DNA of 58,735 nt from an uncultured Thermomicrobia bacterium (GTDB taxonomy: Bacteria > Chloroflexota > Chloroflexia > Thermomicrobiales > JALYUS01), in contig CALBSO010000149.1 in NCBI GenBank assembly GCA_937968015.1, positions 1 through 58,735 of the forward strand, given 5' to 3'. Shown piece after piece: positions 7,688 through 15,884 of the stretch. The notes beneath the pieces are model-generated. The model was not told the origin of the DNA. It saw only the letters and a program-made list of their open reading frames with translations, and did not search any database. Position 1 is the first letter of the stretch, and each line of letters begins with the position of its first letter. A program made the translations under genes and the position numbers.

Positions 7688-8056
7688 TCACACCAGACGC
7701 CCGACGACGATGCCGAGATAGACGGCAATTAATCCGACGACGACGCTCCCCATGACATTTCCCGCCGCCCGCGCGATCTCCCCCACCTGGATCAGTTGCA
7801 CGGACTCGAACATCCACGACGAAAAGGTCGTGTAGGCACTCAGGAAGCCCGTCGTGAGCAGCAGACGGACATCCGGGCTAATCAGATTGCGTTCCTCGGC
7901 AAGCGTGAGAATGAGGCCGAGGGCGAATGCGCCACTGATGTTGATGAGAAACAAGGCGATCACGCTCGGCCCCGTCCGGTCGAGGATCCATCCTTGCAGG
8001 AAATAGCGCGCGAGAGCGCCGAGGGACCCACCGACCGCAACAATCGCCACGCGCAT
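7688..8056 (-). CDS. crcB: Fluoride ion channel FluC/CrcB
   Basis: 122 residues, the standard length. The family motifs are present: GGSLGALARY at the N-terminus, NISGAFALG with the conserved Asn, and GFLSAYTTFSSW with the TTFSS fluoride/Na+ site. Four membrane helices fit. FluC forms a dual-topology dimer that lets fluoride leave the cytoplasm. ATG 8056 with GGGAG 6 bases upstream is preferred over longer starts. It is divergent from the DUF190 gene, a common partner of crcB. No fluoride-riboswitch core was recognised in 8057-8151. Confidence 0.93.
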   Translation of the reverse strand: MRVAIVAVGGSLGALARYFLQGWILDRTGPSVIALFLINISGAFALGLILTLAEERNLISPDVRLLLTTGFLSAYTTFSSWMFESVQLIQVGEIARAAGNVMGSVVVGLIAVYLGIVVGRLV

Positions 8057-8151
8057 CAACGCTCCCCATTCCTCGATCACCGCGACACTCCACGCCGCAC
8101 GACGTATCATACGATACAGATGAGATTCGCATGATAGGCGAGGTGATCGTG

Positions 8152-8496
8152 ATGGTACTCCCCGAGGAAGGTCATCTGCTTCGCATCTTTATCGGCGAGA
8201 GCGACCGGCACGACGGCTCGCTGCTCTCTGAGTGGATCGTGGCGCAGGCACGCGCGCAGGGGCTGGCGGGCGCGACTGTCCTGAAAGGCATCGCGGGCTT
8301 CGGCGCGCACAGCCGCGTTCATACCACCCGCATCCTTCGCCTCTCGGAAGACTTGCCGATCATCATCGAAATCGTGGATACACTGGACAAGATCGAGCGT
8401 TTCCTGCCGATCATTGACGCCGCGATACCCGAAGGGCTCGCCACGATTGAGACGGTACAGATTCGTTTCTACCGGAGCAGGCAACAACGAGCGTAG
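8152..8496 (+). CDS. DUF190 family protein
   Basis: 114 residues from ATG 8152 (AGGTGA five bases upstream; ATG 8131 is weaker). It has the family's opening LPEEGHLLRIFIGESDRHDG, the LAGATVLKGIAGFGAHS block and the SEDLPIIIEIVD end. DUF190 is a small PII-like ferredoxin-fold protein often adjacent or fused to crcB; its ligand is not settled. Its position, divergent from crcB with a 95-base shared upstream region, supports a joint role in fluoride response or sensing. Confidence 0.88.
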   Translation: MVLPEEGHLLRIFIGESDRHDGSLLSEWIVAQARAQGLAGATVLKGIAGFGAHSRVHTTRILRLSEDLPIIIEIVDTLDKIERFLPIIDAAIPEGLATIETVQIRFYRSRQQRA

Positions 8497-8498
8497 CG

Positions 8499-9209
8499 CT
8501 AATCGCGCTGGAAACGGATGATCTCGCCCGCGACTCCCTCGTCCGTCACATGCAGGAGGCCATAGGAGAAAGATGGCTCCGTGCGACGGTCGGTCGGGGA
8601 GCCCGGATTGAACAGCAGCACGCCCTCTACCTGCTCGTTCATCGGTTGGTGGCTGTGCCCGAAAATGATGCATGCGACATCGTGGAACGAGCGGCGCGCG
8701 TGTTCCGCCGTCGTCCTGCCGATACCACCATCTCCATGGACCATACCGATTCGCCATGACCCGACCGCGACAATCCGCTGCGCGGGTAGGCGCATGCGCA
8801 CGTCCGGCGACTCCATGTTGCCGCGCACCGCCAGCACGGGCGGCCCCAGCCGTCGGATACGCTCCAGGGCGTCGAGCGTCGTCAGGTCTCCCGCGTGGAG
8901 AATCAAGTCCACGGCACGCATCGCCTGCGCGACGAGGTAGGGCAGTTCGCGCGCGCGGGAGGGCATATGAGTATCGGCAAGCACGCCGATCGTGAGCGGC
9001 GGCGCCCAGGCGCGCTCCTCCGCCGGTGGCGGTGGCGGCAAGGGTGGGAATGGCGAGTTGTCCGCGCCCGTCCGCAGATTGATGCGCCCCGGTATCGGCG
9101 GCCGGTACGAACCTGGCCGCTCCGGACGATCAGGGGGATCCGATTCGTTCAACCACGCCTCCCACGAAAGGACTAAGGACTGAGGACTGAGGACTGAGGA
9201 CTGAGCCAT
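8499..9209 (-). CDS. YfcE/MJ0936-type metallophosphoesterase
   Basis: The catalytic domain begins near LTIGVLADTHMPSRA (D-x-H motif) and continues with HAGDLTTLDALERI (GD), VRGNMES (GNxE), MVHGDGG and FGHSHQPM (GHSH). This is the complete two-metal calcineurin-like set of the YfcE phosphodiesterase family. The N-terminal 70 residues before the domain are Pro-rich and partly encoded by a tandem heptamer (9169-9203). The true start is therefore doubtful: ATG 9209 is given, but a start closer to the catalytic domain is possible. It ends two bases from the DUF190 stop, tail to tail. Confidence 0.82.
   Translation of the reverse strand: MAQSSVLSPQSLVLSWEAWLNESDPPDRPERPGSYRPPIPGRINLRTGADNSPFPPLPPPPPAEERAWAPPLTIGVLADTHMPSRARELPYLVAQAMRAVDLILHAGDLTTLDALERIRRLGPPVLAVRGNMESPDVRMRLPAQRIVAVGSWRIGMVHGDGGIGRTTAEHARRSFHDVACIIFGHSHQPMNEQVEGVLLFNPGSPTDRRTEPSFSYGLLHVTDEGVAGEIIRFQRD
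9169..9203 (+). repeat. Tandem heptamer array (AGGACTA, AGGACTG x4)
   Basis: Five perfect consecutive 7-bp units. They fall inside the proposed first codons of the phosphoesterase, where, read on the minus strand, they encode repeating Ser/Val/Leu residues. An inverted copy of the same unit (CCTCAGTCCTTA) occurs at about 9315-9326. Confidence 0.85.
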
Positions 9210-9244
9210 CATTCCTCGCGCGGTCGGATGATACCACGACAGCA

Positions 9245-9253
9245 TGGTATACT
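9245..9253 (+). promoter_or_regulatory. Extended -10 promoter upstream of yajQ
   Basis: TGGTATACT at 9245-9253 fits TGN-TATACT. No good -35 lies 17 bases upstream, as expected for an extended -10 promoter. The message would start near 9260, where a 7-bp hairpin (TCGGCAG/CTGCCGA, 9260-9279) begins. Confidence 0.5.
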
Positions 9254-9349
9254 TACCAATCGGCAGCCTTACCTGCCGACAGTCGTTGCAACGATGAGGT
9301 GGGGGCGCTCAGCCCTCAGTCCTTAAAGCGCGACCGAAGGGAGCGAGAG

Positions 9350-9847
9350 ATGGCATCCGCATCGTCCTTCGATATTGTCTCGAAGTTCGACCGGCAGGAA
9401 TTGAAGAATGCGGTGGATCAGACGCAGCGCGAGATGTTGACGCGCTATGACCTGAAGGATACGAAAAGCGAGATCACTCTCGACGACAAGGCGATCACGA
9501 TCACCGCGCCGTCGGAGTATGTCGTCTCGACGATCCGCGACCTGCTGGAAAGCAAAGTCCTGCGGCGGCAGTTGTCGCTGAAAATCCTCGATCCCGGCAA
9601 GGTCGAGGAGGTCTCCGGTGGCCGCGCGAGGCAGGTCATCGCCCTCAAAGAGGGGCTGCCGGAAGACCTCGCGAAGAAGATGACGAAGACGATCCGCGAC
9701 GAGTTCAAGAAGGTCCAGCCGCAAATTCAGGGCGACGCCATCCGCGTCCAGGCGAAAGCTCGCGACGATCTCCAGAGCGTCATTCAATACTTCCGTGCCC
9801 ACGAAGATGACTATCCCGTTGCCCTCCAATTCGTCAACTATCGCTAA
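9350..9847 (+). CDS. yajQ: YajQ/UPF0234 family nucleotide-binding protein
   Basis: 165 residues with the family hallmarks: SSFDIVSKFDRQELKNAVDQ at the start, RYDLKDTKSEI, and the end VQYFR-like IQYFRAHEDDYPVALQFVNYR. YajQ has two alpha/beta domains and binds cyclic-di-GMP or other nucleotides in studied species. ATG 9350 has AAGGGAG 6 bases upstream. It appears monocistronic, preceded by an extended -10 element and followed by a hairpin-bearing repeat. Confidence 0.92.
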   Translation: MASASSFDIVSKFDRQELKNAVDQTQREMLTRYDLKDTKSEITLDDKAITITAPSEYVVSTIRDLLESKVLRRQLSLKILDPGKVEEVSGGRARQVIALKEGLPEDLAKKMTKTIRDEFKKVQPQIQGDAIRVQAKARDDLQSVIQYFRAHEDDYPVALQFVNYR

Positions 9848-9858
9848 CGTATTTCTCT

Positions 9859-9900
9859 CCCTTCCCTAATAGGAAGGGGGCTGGAGGGGGTTTAGGTCGT
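9859..9900. repeat. Intergenic palindrome plus CCTAAACCCCC element
   Basis: CCCTTCC (9859-9865) and GGAAGGG (9872-9878) form a 7-bp stem right after yajQ. Read on the minus strand, the block ends in CGACCTAAACCCCC (9887-9900), nearly identical to CGACCTAACCCCCC following the ABC-F gene at 35731-35744. It can terminate yajQ. It also holds the only purine-rich stretch in front of rimO. Confidence 0.55.
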
Positions 9901-9901
9901 T

Positions 9902-11371
9902 TTGCCGAACCAGCGCACGTACCACATTCTGACACTCGGTTGCGCGAAGAACGCCGTTGATTCAGAAGGCATGCACAGTGTGCTCTCCCGGCGCGGCTAC
10001 GAGGCGGTGACGACGCCTCGCGCGGCGGAGGTCGTCATCGTCAATACCTGCGGGTTCATCGGGCCCTCGCGGGACGAGTCCATGGGCGTACTGCGCGAAC
10101 TGGCGGGTCGCAAGCGGCCGGGGCAGGTGCTCGTCGCGGCGGGTTGCTTGCCCGCCCTCCCCGGCTGGGAACGGACGGTGCGCGATGAACGGGGCGTAGA
10201 CGGCGTGATTCGGACGCAGCAGTGGAGCGGCATCGCCGACCTCGTGGACGAGTTGACGGGGCGGGAGCATGCGCCGGAAACGTGGATCGCCAGCCGCCTC
10301 GCCGCCGACACCGCCGCGAGCGGGATGATCCCCCTGCCACTCGCCGAAATCCGCGCCGATGGCCTGATCGCGCCCTTCACTCGCGCGGCGGGCAGGCCGA
10401 GCGCGTACGTCAAAATCGCGGACGGCTGCAACCACACCTGCGCCTTCTGCACGATCCCCACGATCAAGGGGGCGAGCGTCTCCAAGCGGCCGATTGCCGT
10501 CCTCGAAGAGGTACAGGCACTCGTCGCGGGTGGGACGAAAGAGGCGGTCTTCATTTCTCAGAACACCGGCGCGTACGGACAAGATCTCCAACCTCGTACG
10601 ACGCTCGCCCAATTGCTCGCCTGGGTCTGCGAAGAGACGCCCGCGCTGCCCTGGCTGCGGATGCATTACCTCTATCCCACGCATATCAACCCGCAACTGA
10701 TTGAGACACTGGCGGCGCACGATCAACTCGTACCGTATATGGATTTCCCCTTGCAGCACGCGCATCCGGCGATCCTCCGCACTATGGGTCGCCCCTCCGA
10801 TGCCGCGCAAACGCGCCGCACGATCGCCGCGCTCCGCGAGCAGATTCCCGACATTGCGCTCCGCACGACCTTCATCGTCGGCTATCCCGGCGAGACGGAG
10901 GAGCATTTCCAGACGCTGCTCGATTTCATCGCGGAAATGCAGTTCGACCATGTCGGCGCGTTCATGTACTGCAACGAGCCGGGCACCCGCGCCGCGCTCC
11001 TCACGGACGATGTGCCCGCCGATGTCAAGCAGGACCGGTACGCCCGCCTGATGGAGACGCAGCGCGCGATCTCTCTCGCGAAGAATCGCGCGCTCGTCGG
11101 TCGCACGCTCGATGTGCTGATCGAGGGCGAGGGCGACGTCGAGGATGAGGACGGCACGACCGTCCCGATCAGCGCCGGGCGCGCGAAGCGGCACGCCCCG
11201 GAGGTGGACGGCCTCGTCTTCGTCGCGGGCGTCCATCCGGTCGGCAGTATCATCCCCGCGCGCATCACCGAGGCGGACGAATACGATCTCTGGGGTGACG
11301 TGCCCGAACTCGTCGCGGCAACACCCCGTGCGGTCTCCCGGCCACAAGCGAAACGGCGCCGCCACCAGTAA
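9902..11371 (+). CDS. rimO: Ribosomal protein S12 methylthiotransferase RimO
   Basis: RimO methylthiolates the conserved aspartate of ribosomal protein S12. The 489-residue protein has the N-terminal UPF0004 domain with three cluster cysteines (LGCAKNAVDSE at 14, NTCGFI, AAGCLP). The radical-SAM motif is CNHTCAFCTIP and a TRAM-like end lies near 400-470. LGCAKNxVDSE separates it from MiaB (GCQMN). Start TTG 9902 is the only start that keeps the N-terminal motif close to the start; its SD is weak. It is slightly longer than usual because of inserts around 130-160 and a basic C-terminal tail. Confidence 0.93.
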   Translation: MPNQRTYHILTLGCAKNAVDSEGMHSVLSRRGYEAVTTPRAAEVVIVNTCGFIGPSRDESMGVLRELAGRKRPGQVLVAAGCLPALPGWERTVRDERGVDGVIRTQQWSGIADLVDELTGREHAPETWIASRLAADTAASGMIPLPLAEIRADGLIAPFTRAAGRPSAYVKIADGCNHTCAFCTIPTIKGASVSKRPIAVLEEVQALVAGGTKEAVFISQNTGAYGQDLQPRTTLAQLLAWVCEETPALPWLRMHYLYPTHINPQLIETLAAHDQLVPYMDFPLQHAHPAILRTMGRPSDAAQTRRTIAALREQIPDIALRTTFIVGYPGETEEHFQTLLDFIAEMQFDHVGAFMYCNEPGTRAALLTDDVPADVKQDRYARLMETQRAISLAKNRALVGRTLDVLIEGEGDVEDEDGTTVPISAGRAKRHAPEVDGLVFVAGVHPVGSIIPARITEADEYDLWGDVPELVAATPRAVSRPQAKRRRHQ

Positions 11372-11480
11372 ACCGATCGCGCAGGCGGGAAAGCCCGCTC
11401 GACCAGACAATGCGGAGGATACGGCCTTGGAATCGGGCCTGCTGCGACGCTCGGTTGGACTGTCGTCGGCGTGAGCATCG

Positions 11481-11909
11481 TCATTGTGGCGGCGTTTGCA
11501 CCGGGCCCGTATCGGGCGATAAGAGGCGTGTGACCTGCGCGATCAGTTCGTCAATGTCGAACGGCTTCAGAAGCAGCCCGACGCCTTTTTCGGCCAGGTA
11601 TCCCTGAATCTCCTGCGCCTTGCGGATCTCAGCGGTGCAAACGAGAACGGGAATTTTCTCGGTGTCACGGTGCATCTTCATCTTTTGCAACGTCTGCCAG
11701 CCAATATACTCGCGATCGAAGACGAGATCGAGCACGACAAGATCCGGCGCGGCGTCAATGATCTTGTGCAAATCCTCAACGGCGAAACCGAGCGCAGTGA
11801 CGCGATACCCCTCGTCTTCCAGAATCATCCGGAAGAGATCGAGGATTTCCTGCGTGTCATTGACAACGAGAATATGCTTGCCCCCTGCCATCCCCACGGC
11901 ATCCGGCAT
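11481..11909 (-). CDS. Stand-alone response-regulator receiver protein
   Basis: 142 residues, one receiver domain and no output domain. The phosphoacceptor is in DLVVLDLVFD, the switch Thr in VLVCTAE and the conserved Lys in LLLKPFD. The first acidic pair is VVNDTQEI rather than DD, so only one of the two metal-binding acids is present. ATG 11909 is supported by GGAGGTGA with 6-base spacing. No histidine kinase is nearby, so its partner is elsewhere. Such single-domain regulators relay or titrate phosphoryl groups, or act by protein contacts. Confidence 0.87.
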   Translation of the reverse strand: MPDAVGMAGGKHILVVNDTQEILDLFRMILEDEGYRVTALGFAVEDLHKIIDAAPDLVVLDLVFDREYIGWQTLQKMKMHRDTEKIPVLVCTAEIRKAQEIQGYLAEKGVGLLLKPFDIDELIAQVTRLLSPDTGPVQTPPQ

Positions 11910-12011
11910 CTCCCATCACCTCCCCGCCCATAGTGTCGCCAACGCGCGCGCATCCGTCAACTGGATCGTTGTCGGTCGAAGATGTACCGCGCACCACGCA
12001 CCACGGCAGAG

Positions 12012-12947
12012 TCAATCGCCTTCCCGGCGCGGCCAGACAGGTCGGAAGAGCACCCACTGCCCCGGATCATGCGCGATGACTGCCTCGATGTTGGTGAGCA
12101 TACGGCGCATATTCTCCGCGACATCCTCCGCTGTCTTGCCACTACGTTGCAGGGGAATATGTCGCAAGATGAAGCCGTAGCGGTTTTTTTCTACACGCGG
12201 CGCCATGACCGTGACGATCTCCGCGCCCGTCGCCAGCGCCATACGGATATGTCCCGTCGGCAGGGTCGTCGGCGCGCCGAAAAAGGTCACGGGCGCGCCG
12301 GTACCGCTCCAATCGCGATCCACGACCATTCCCGCCATCTTGCCCTCCTTCAGCGCCTTCATCACGCGCCGGACACTGCCCGGTTCCTCGACTTGTTCGA
12401 TCTGCCACCCGCGCGATTGCCGCAGGTAGGTCACGGAGTCATGCACGAAATGCGAGGTCGTCCGCCCGACGAGGAGCGACGCGTCGTAGCCACGGTTGAT
12501 GATGAACTGGCCCATGATGTCGAAGGCGCCGTAATGCGCGGTGCAGATGATCACCCCGCGCCCCGCTGCCAGCGCCTCTTCGATCACCTTCCAATCGCCA
12601 TCGAAGCGCACTTGCTGTTCAAGCCGTTTGAGCGAGACACGCGGCACGCGCAAGAGATCGAAGCCATTACGAGCCTGCATCCGAAAGGCCCGCCCCGCCG
12701 CGCGATGCACGGCGATTTCCGACGCACCCGCACCCATAACGTGGCGCATGTTGTCCATGACGTTGGCGCGGAGGTTCTTGTTGCGGTGATAAAAGTAATC
12801 GCCGAACCGGTCCGAAATCCAATAACCTACCGGACGAGGAATGGCGAGGAGCGTCACGCTCACAACCTGGGCGGCATAGTTGCCGAACCGCCGCAGCCAG
12901 TGGGGTGGCGCGTCAATCCACGATTGAATTACCCCCCGAATCTTCAT
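12012..12947 (-). CDS. LpxL/PatA-like lipid acyltransferase
   Basis: 311 residues of the lysophospholipid/lauroyl acyltransferase family. Key motifs are the catalytic HxxxxD-type TAHYGAFD, then MVVDRDWSGTGAPVTFFG and the TLPTGHIRMALATGAEIV block. An N-terminal hydrophobic segment (VVSVTLLAIPRPVGYW) suggests membrane association. It is the last gene of an overlapping operon: its ATG (12947) shares four bases with the stop of the HAD gene (ATGA). In Actinobacteria a related enzyme (PatA) acylates phosphatidylinositol mannosides, and the family also includes lipid A acyltransferases. The operon context favours a phospholipid or glycolipid acceptor. Confidence 0.85.
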   Translation of the reverse strand: MKIRGVIQSWIDAPPHWLRRFGNYAAQVVSVTLLAIPRPVGYWISDRFGDYFYHRNKNLRANVMDNMRHVMGAGASEIAVHRAAGRAFRMQARNGFDLLRVPRVSLKRLEQQVRFDGDWKVIEEALAAGRGVIICTAHYGAFDIMGQFIINRGYDASLLVGRTTSHFVHDSVTYLRQSRGWQIEQVEEPGSVRRVMKALKEGKMAGMVVDRDWSGTGAPVTFFGAPTTLPTGHIRMALATGAEIVTVMAPRVEKNRYGFILRHIPLQRSGKTAEDVAENMRRMLTNIEAVIAHDPGQWVLFRPVWPRREGD

Positions 12948-13768
12948 ACAAACGCCTCGATCTGCCAGCCGCGCGCTGCCGCTTCCTTGCGCAGCCGGTT
13001 GTCCGGATTGACGCAGATCGGGTGCCCGACGAGCGCCAGCATCTCCGCGTCCGTATAGTGATCCGCGTAGGCATAGGACGCCGCAAGATCGAGTTTGCGG
13101 TCATCCGCGAACCGTTTGATGAGCAGCGCCTTCGCCCGCCCATAGGGGTGCGGCCCTTCCAGACGCGTTGTCAGTTTCGGCCCGCGCCCTGGCGTGGAGG
13201 CGGCCTTAACCGCCAGCCGTGTCGCAATGACGTGATTGATACCGAGAAACTCCGCCATTGGCTGGAGGAGGAACCAGAGCGACCCGGAGAGCATCACCGT
13301 CGTATGCCCCTGCGCCCGGTGCGCGGAAACTGTCTCGATGCCGCGCGCCGCGAGCCGCGGGCGAATATCGCGCGCGAAGCAATCCGCCCCAAGTTGCTGC
13401 ATCTCGGCAAGGTCTTTGCCGTGCAAGTACGGGCGGTGCCGCCGGATACTCTGAGCGATCCGCGACGGCGTCGGGCGCAGATGCCGGAGCGTAAATCCCG
13501 CTGTCAGTAACGCCTCGCGCGGGCCGAGTTCCCGCTTTTCCCAGAGGTAGCGGAGGAACAACCGCTCGGCGGTCGTCCCTGGCAGCAGCGTGCGATCCAC
13601 ATCAAAGACCGCGCCGATGAACGCCGCACTCGTGTCGGATGGCGGCGAAACCGGGATCTCGGTCGCCTCAACGACTGCACGATTGCCGACGAGCGGAACA
13701 GTCGTTTCGACGGCTTCAGGAAGGTTCGATGGACCGGAGCGCACGCGGCTACCGGGCTGATCACTCAC
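12944..13768 (-). CDS. HAD-IB family phosphatase
   Basis: About 274 residues. The motifs are complete: I GAVFDVDRTLLPG, II TTVMLSGSLWFL, III a Lys in YGRAKALLI and IV YADHYTDAEML. This is the SerB-like HAD-IB group, which includes phosphoserine and lipid-linked phosphatases. The preferred start is GTG 13768, with GGAGG six bases upstream; it overlaps the stop of the CDP-alcohol transferase gene. Between a CDP-alcohol transferase and an acyltransferase, the natural guess is removal of phosphate from a head group or lipid intermediate. Confidence 0.85.
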   Translation of the reverse strand: MSDQPGSRVRSGPSNLPEAVETTVPLVGNRAVVEATEIPVSPPSDTSAAFIGAVFDVDRTLLPGTTAERLFLRYLWEKRELGPREALLTAGFTLRHLRPTPSRIAQSIRRHRPYLHGKDLAEMQQLGADCFARDIRPRLAARGIETVSAHRAQGHTTVMLSGSLWFLLQPMAEFLGINHVIATRLAVKAASTPGRGPKLTTRLEGPHPYGRAKALLIKRFADDRKLDLAASYAYADHYTDAEMLALVGHPICVNPDNRLRKEAAARGWQIEAFV

Positions 13769-14471
13769 CGGATGCCTCCGGCGGCAGGAGTTCGCCGTCA
13801 ATGCGCGCGTCGCGCCCTTTGCGGAGCCGCTCGCGCATCAGACGCTGTTCCGGCGCCTGGCCGCGCAGATAATCCCACGAGTCGTAGACGACGGGGAGGC
13901 CGCGCACGAATGAGAGACCTACCGCACTATAGACGAAGAACCACGTCGCGAAGCGGCCGCCAGCAGTGTCATAGATCACAAGAAAGCCGTTGCTGTGCGG
14001 GAGCCGCGCGCCGAAGAGACCGGCGAGAAAACCGAAGGCGAGCACCTTCGCCACGCCATAAAATGCCCGCATGAAGCGCGATCCGGTCAGCCACTGCGTG
14101 ACCGGCGAGCGCATCATCGAGTTCTTCCCGAATGCTGTCTTGCCTTCTTTGAGGCCGAGGGAGCGCATCGCGTCAACCATGAAGCCGCGCGTCATCATCG
14201 CCAGCGGAACCCAGACTTTGATGATGCCGAGATGGGCAAAGACGATCCAGCAGGTCATCTCGACGACGCGATCGCCGGCGATGTCGAAGACCGCGCCGAA
14301 CTCGTCCGCCCGGCCCCGCCGCCGCGCGACAATACCATCGAGGGCGTCCGACGCGATGATGAGGTAGATGAGGACGACCGCGCACGACACGGCCAACGGC
14401 TGCCGTGTATAGAGCAGCCCGACCGTCCCGAAAAGCACGATCAGCCGGATAACGGTGATCAGGTTCGCCAA
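13761..14471 (-). CDS. CDP-alcohol phosphatidyltransferase
   Basis: 236 residues, several membrane helices. The full catalytic signature DxxDGxxARxxxxxxxxGxxxDxxxD is visible as SDALDGIVARRRGRADEFGAVFDIAGDRVVE. It transfers a phosphatidyl group from CDP-diacylglycerol to an alcohol (glycerol-phosphate, inositol-phosphate and others), so it is a phospholipid-synthesis enzyme at the membrane. Start TTG 14471 has a GGGGCGG-type SD. First gene of the three-gene operon, with an extended -10 element at 14544-14552. Confidence 0.88.
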   Translation of the reverse strand: MANLITVIRLIVLFGTVGLLYTRQPLAVSCAVVLIYLIIASDALDGIVARRRGRADEFGAVFDIAGDRVVEMTCWIVFAHLGIIKVWVPLAMMTRGFMVDAMRSLGLKEGKTAFGKNSMMRSPVTQWLTGSRFMRAFYGVAKVLAFGFLAGLFGARLPHSNGFLVIYDTAGGRFATWFFVYSAVGLSFVRGLPVVYDSWDYLRGQAPEQRLMRERLRKGRDARIDGELLPPEASGE

Positions 14472-14543
14472 GCGCGTAGTCCGCCCCGTTCAGCGCGCCG
14501 CGCGGTCATGCGGCCTCGCTGTGTCTATCCCCAACGCGGCATG

Positions 14544-14552
14544 AGTATAACA
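14544..14552 (-). promoter_or_regulatory. Extended -10 promoter of the lipid operon
   Basis: On the minus strand the sequence is TGTTATACT (TGN-TATACT), placing the transcript start about 65 bases before the TTG start at 14471. No convincing -35 was seen. Confidence 0.5.
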
Positions 14553-14577
14553 TAGGGAGAAGTGAAGATTTGTGGGG

Positions 14578-14646
14578 GCAGGCCCCTGTTCCTGCCCAAA
14601 GAACAGGACAACGCCGCCGTTCGGCAACCACGGGGGTTGCCGCTAC
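14578..14646. repeat. Dispersed intergenic repeat, copy A
   Basis: Blocks GCAGGCCCCTGT, CCTGCCC, GCCGTTC, GGCAACCACG, GGGTTGCC and CTAC occur in the same order and at about the same length as in 55126-55196. Internal inverted pairs (GGCAACC/GGTTGCC and CAGG/CCTG) give two stem-loops. The final CTA is the stop codon of the minus-strand gene 14646-15884. Confidence 0.75.
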
Positions 14647-15884
14647 TAACGGTGCAGGAGCGTGAGAAGGACAACCCAGGCGATGGCGGCGACGAGCGTG
14701 CAGCCGAGGGTGAGCAGCCGAGCGGCGAAACGGTCATAGTGGTAGACCGCCCACGCGAGTGCGGTGTTCGCGGCGAGGACGATGCCGACGATGAAGGGGA
14801 TCGTCCACAACTCGCGCTTCTCGCCGATGCGGTTTGGCTGGCTCGATCCGGCAGGGCCGAAGTGCAGGGCGATCTGGCTTGGGAAATGGGAGTACCGGAG
14901 CGCGATATAGACGATCATCACGCCCGCGAGGAGAATCGCCGCGAGGAGAAAGGTGAACGCGGGCCGGTCCGCGAGGAGAGATCCCACCCCGGCATCCGGC
15001 GCAACGATCACTCGGCGACTGCCAGTGCTTGTCACTTCACGGGGATAGTCCAGTGGCCCACTTTGCCGCACTGCACCCGGTTGCTCGCCGAATTGTGGCA
15101 TCGCCCCACTCATGTACGGGCTTTGCGGAATCGGCCCGGACGCGGTTACTGCGTACCCACTCGTTCCCGCCCGCGGTGGCGCGGCATACGCCCCGCTTTG
15201 GTAAACCGGGTCGGCGGGCGGGGCGGGAAGCGGTCCACTGCGTGTCACATCGGGCGGAGGTGGCGTCGGGATCGGGAACGCGCCGCTCTGTCCCGGTGGT
15301 GGCTGCGCGGGAAACTGCCCCGAGTACGGCCCGCGCGGTGGCTGGTTCAGCACCGGCTCTTGCGCCGGGAGCTGGCCGGAATACGGCCCGCGCGGCGGTA
15401 CGCCGGGAGCAGGCGGCGCTTGCCACGGCGATGTGTCGCGCACGGGGAGGCCCGGCACCGGGGGCGGTGCATCGCTCGGCGGGTAGCCACGCCGGTCAGT
15501 GTCGCCTTGTGTCGGCGGGGCGGGGCGTCGGTCGTCCTGGCCCGTCTCGATTCCGTCAGGAACGGGCCAGCCGAATCGGTCGTACCGCTGCCCCGATTGT
15601 GGTGGTGGCTGCCCCGAATAGGCGCGATCTGGTGATTCGGGCCGCGCGACATCCCCGTATCCGGGCGGATAGGCGTCTTCATCTGGATAGCGGAACATTT
15701 CCGACGGCCGTTCCACACGGGCACCCGGTGGCAACGCGCTTCGCCCCACATCGCGCGCGCGCGTCGTATCATCCTCGTGCGGCACTTCGCCGGGCGCGGA
15801 GGGAGTAGCGGCGGAATCTGGCTCCTCCGGGCGCTCTCCCCGCCGCGCGCGCTCCTCCCGGTCGTGAGGCCCGGTGGGTGGCAT
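14646..15884 (-). CDS. Pro-rich protein with C-terminal DUF1648 membrane domain
   Basis: 412 residues. Residues 1-300 are a low-complexity, Pro/Gly/Ser/Tyr-rich region with repeated GPYSGQ(L/F)PAQ and SGxxP units. Residues about 310-410 hold three or four membrane helices with the DUF1648 signature (ALRYSHFPSQIALHFGPAGSSQPNRIGEKRELW). This is the domain found in SdpI-like proteins and sensor-type membrane proteins. ATG 15884 overlaps the IlvE stop (TGATG). The long soluble repeat region probably lies on one side of the membrane and may be a protein-interaction arm. Function unknown. Confidence 0.75.
   Translation of the reverse strand: MPPTGPHDREERARRGERPEEPDSAATPSAPGEVPHEDDTTRARDVGRSALPPGARVERPSEMFRYPDEDAYPPGYGDVARPESPDRAYSGQPPPQSGQRYDRFGWPVPDGIETGQDDRRPAPPTQGDTDRRGYPPSDAPPPVPGLPVRDTSPWQAPPAPGVPPRGPYSGQLPAQEPVLNQPPRGPYSGQFPAQPPPGQSGAFPIPTPPPPDVTRSGPLPAPPADPVYQSGAYAAPPRAGTSGYAVTASGPIPQSPYMSGAMPQFGEQPGAVRQSGPLDYPREVTSTGSRRVIVAPDAGVGSLLADRPAFTFLLAAILLAGVMIVYIALRYSHFPSQIALHFGPAGSSQPNRIGEKRELWTIPFIVGIVLAANTALAWAVYHYDRFAARLLTLGCTLVAAIAWVVLLTLLHR

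Noticed and set aside
8057..8151. Fluoride riboswitch between crcB and DUF190
   Set aside because: The conserved core of the crcB motif (GGCGAUGG..., pseudoknot and GCUGAUG end) could not be found on either strand.
9962..11410. Long minus-strand open frame (482 codons)
   Set aside because: It is fully antisense to rimO, which has all its family motifs; the antisense product has none.
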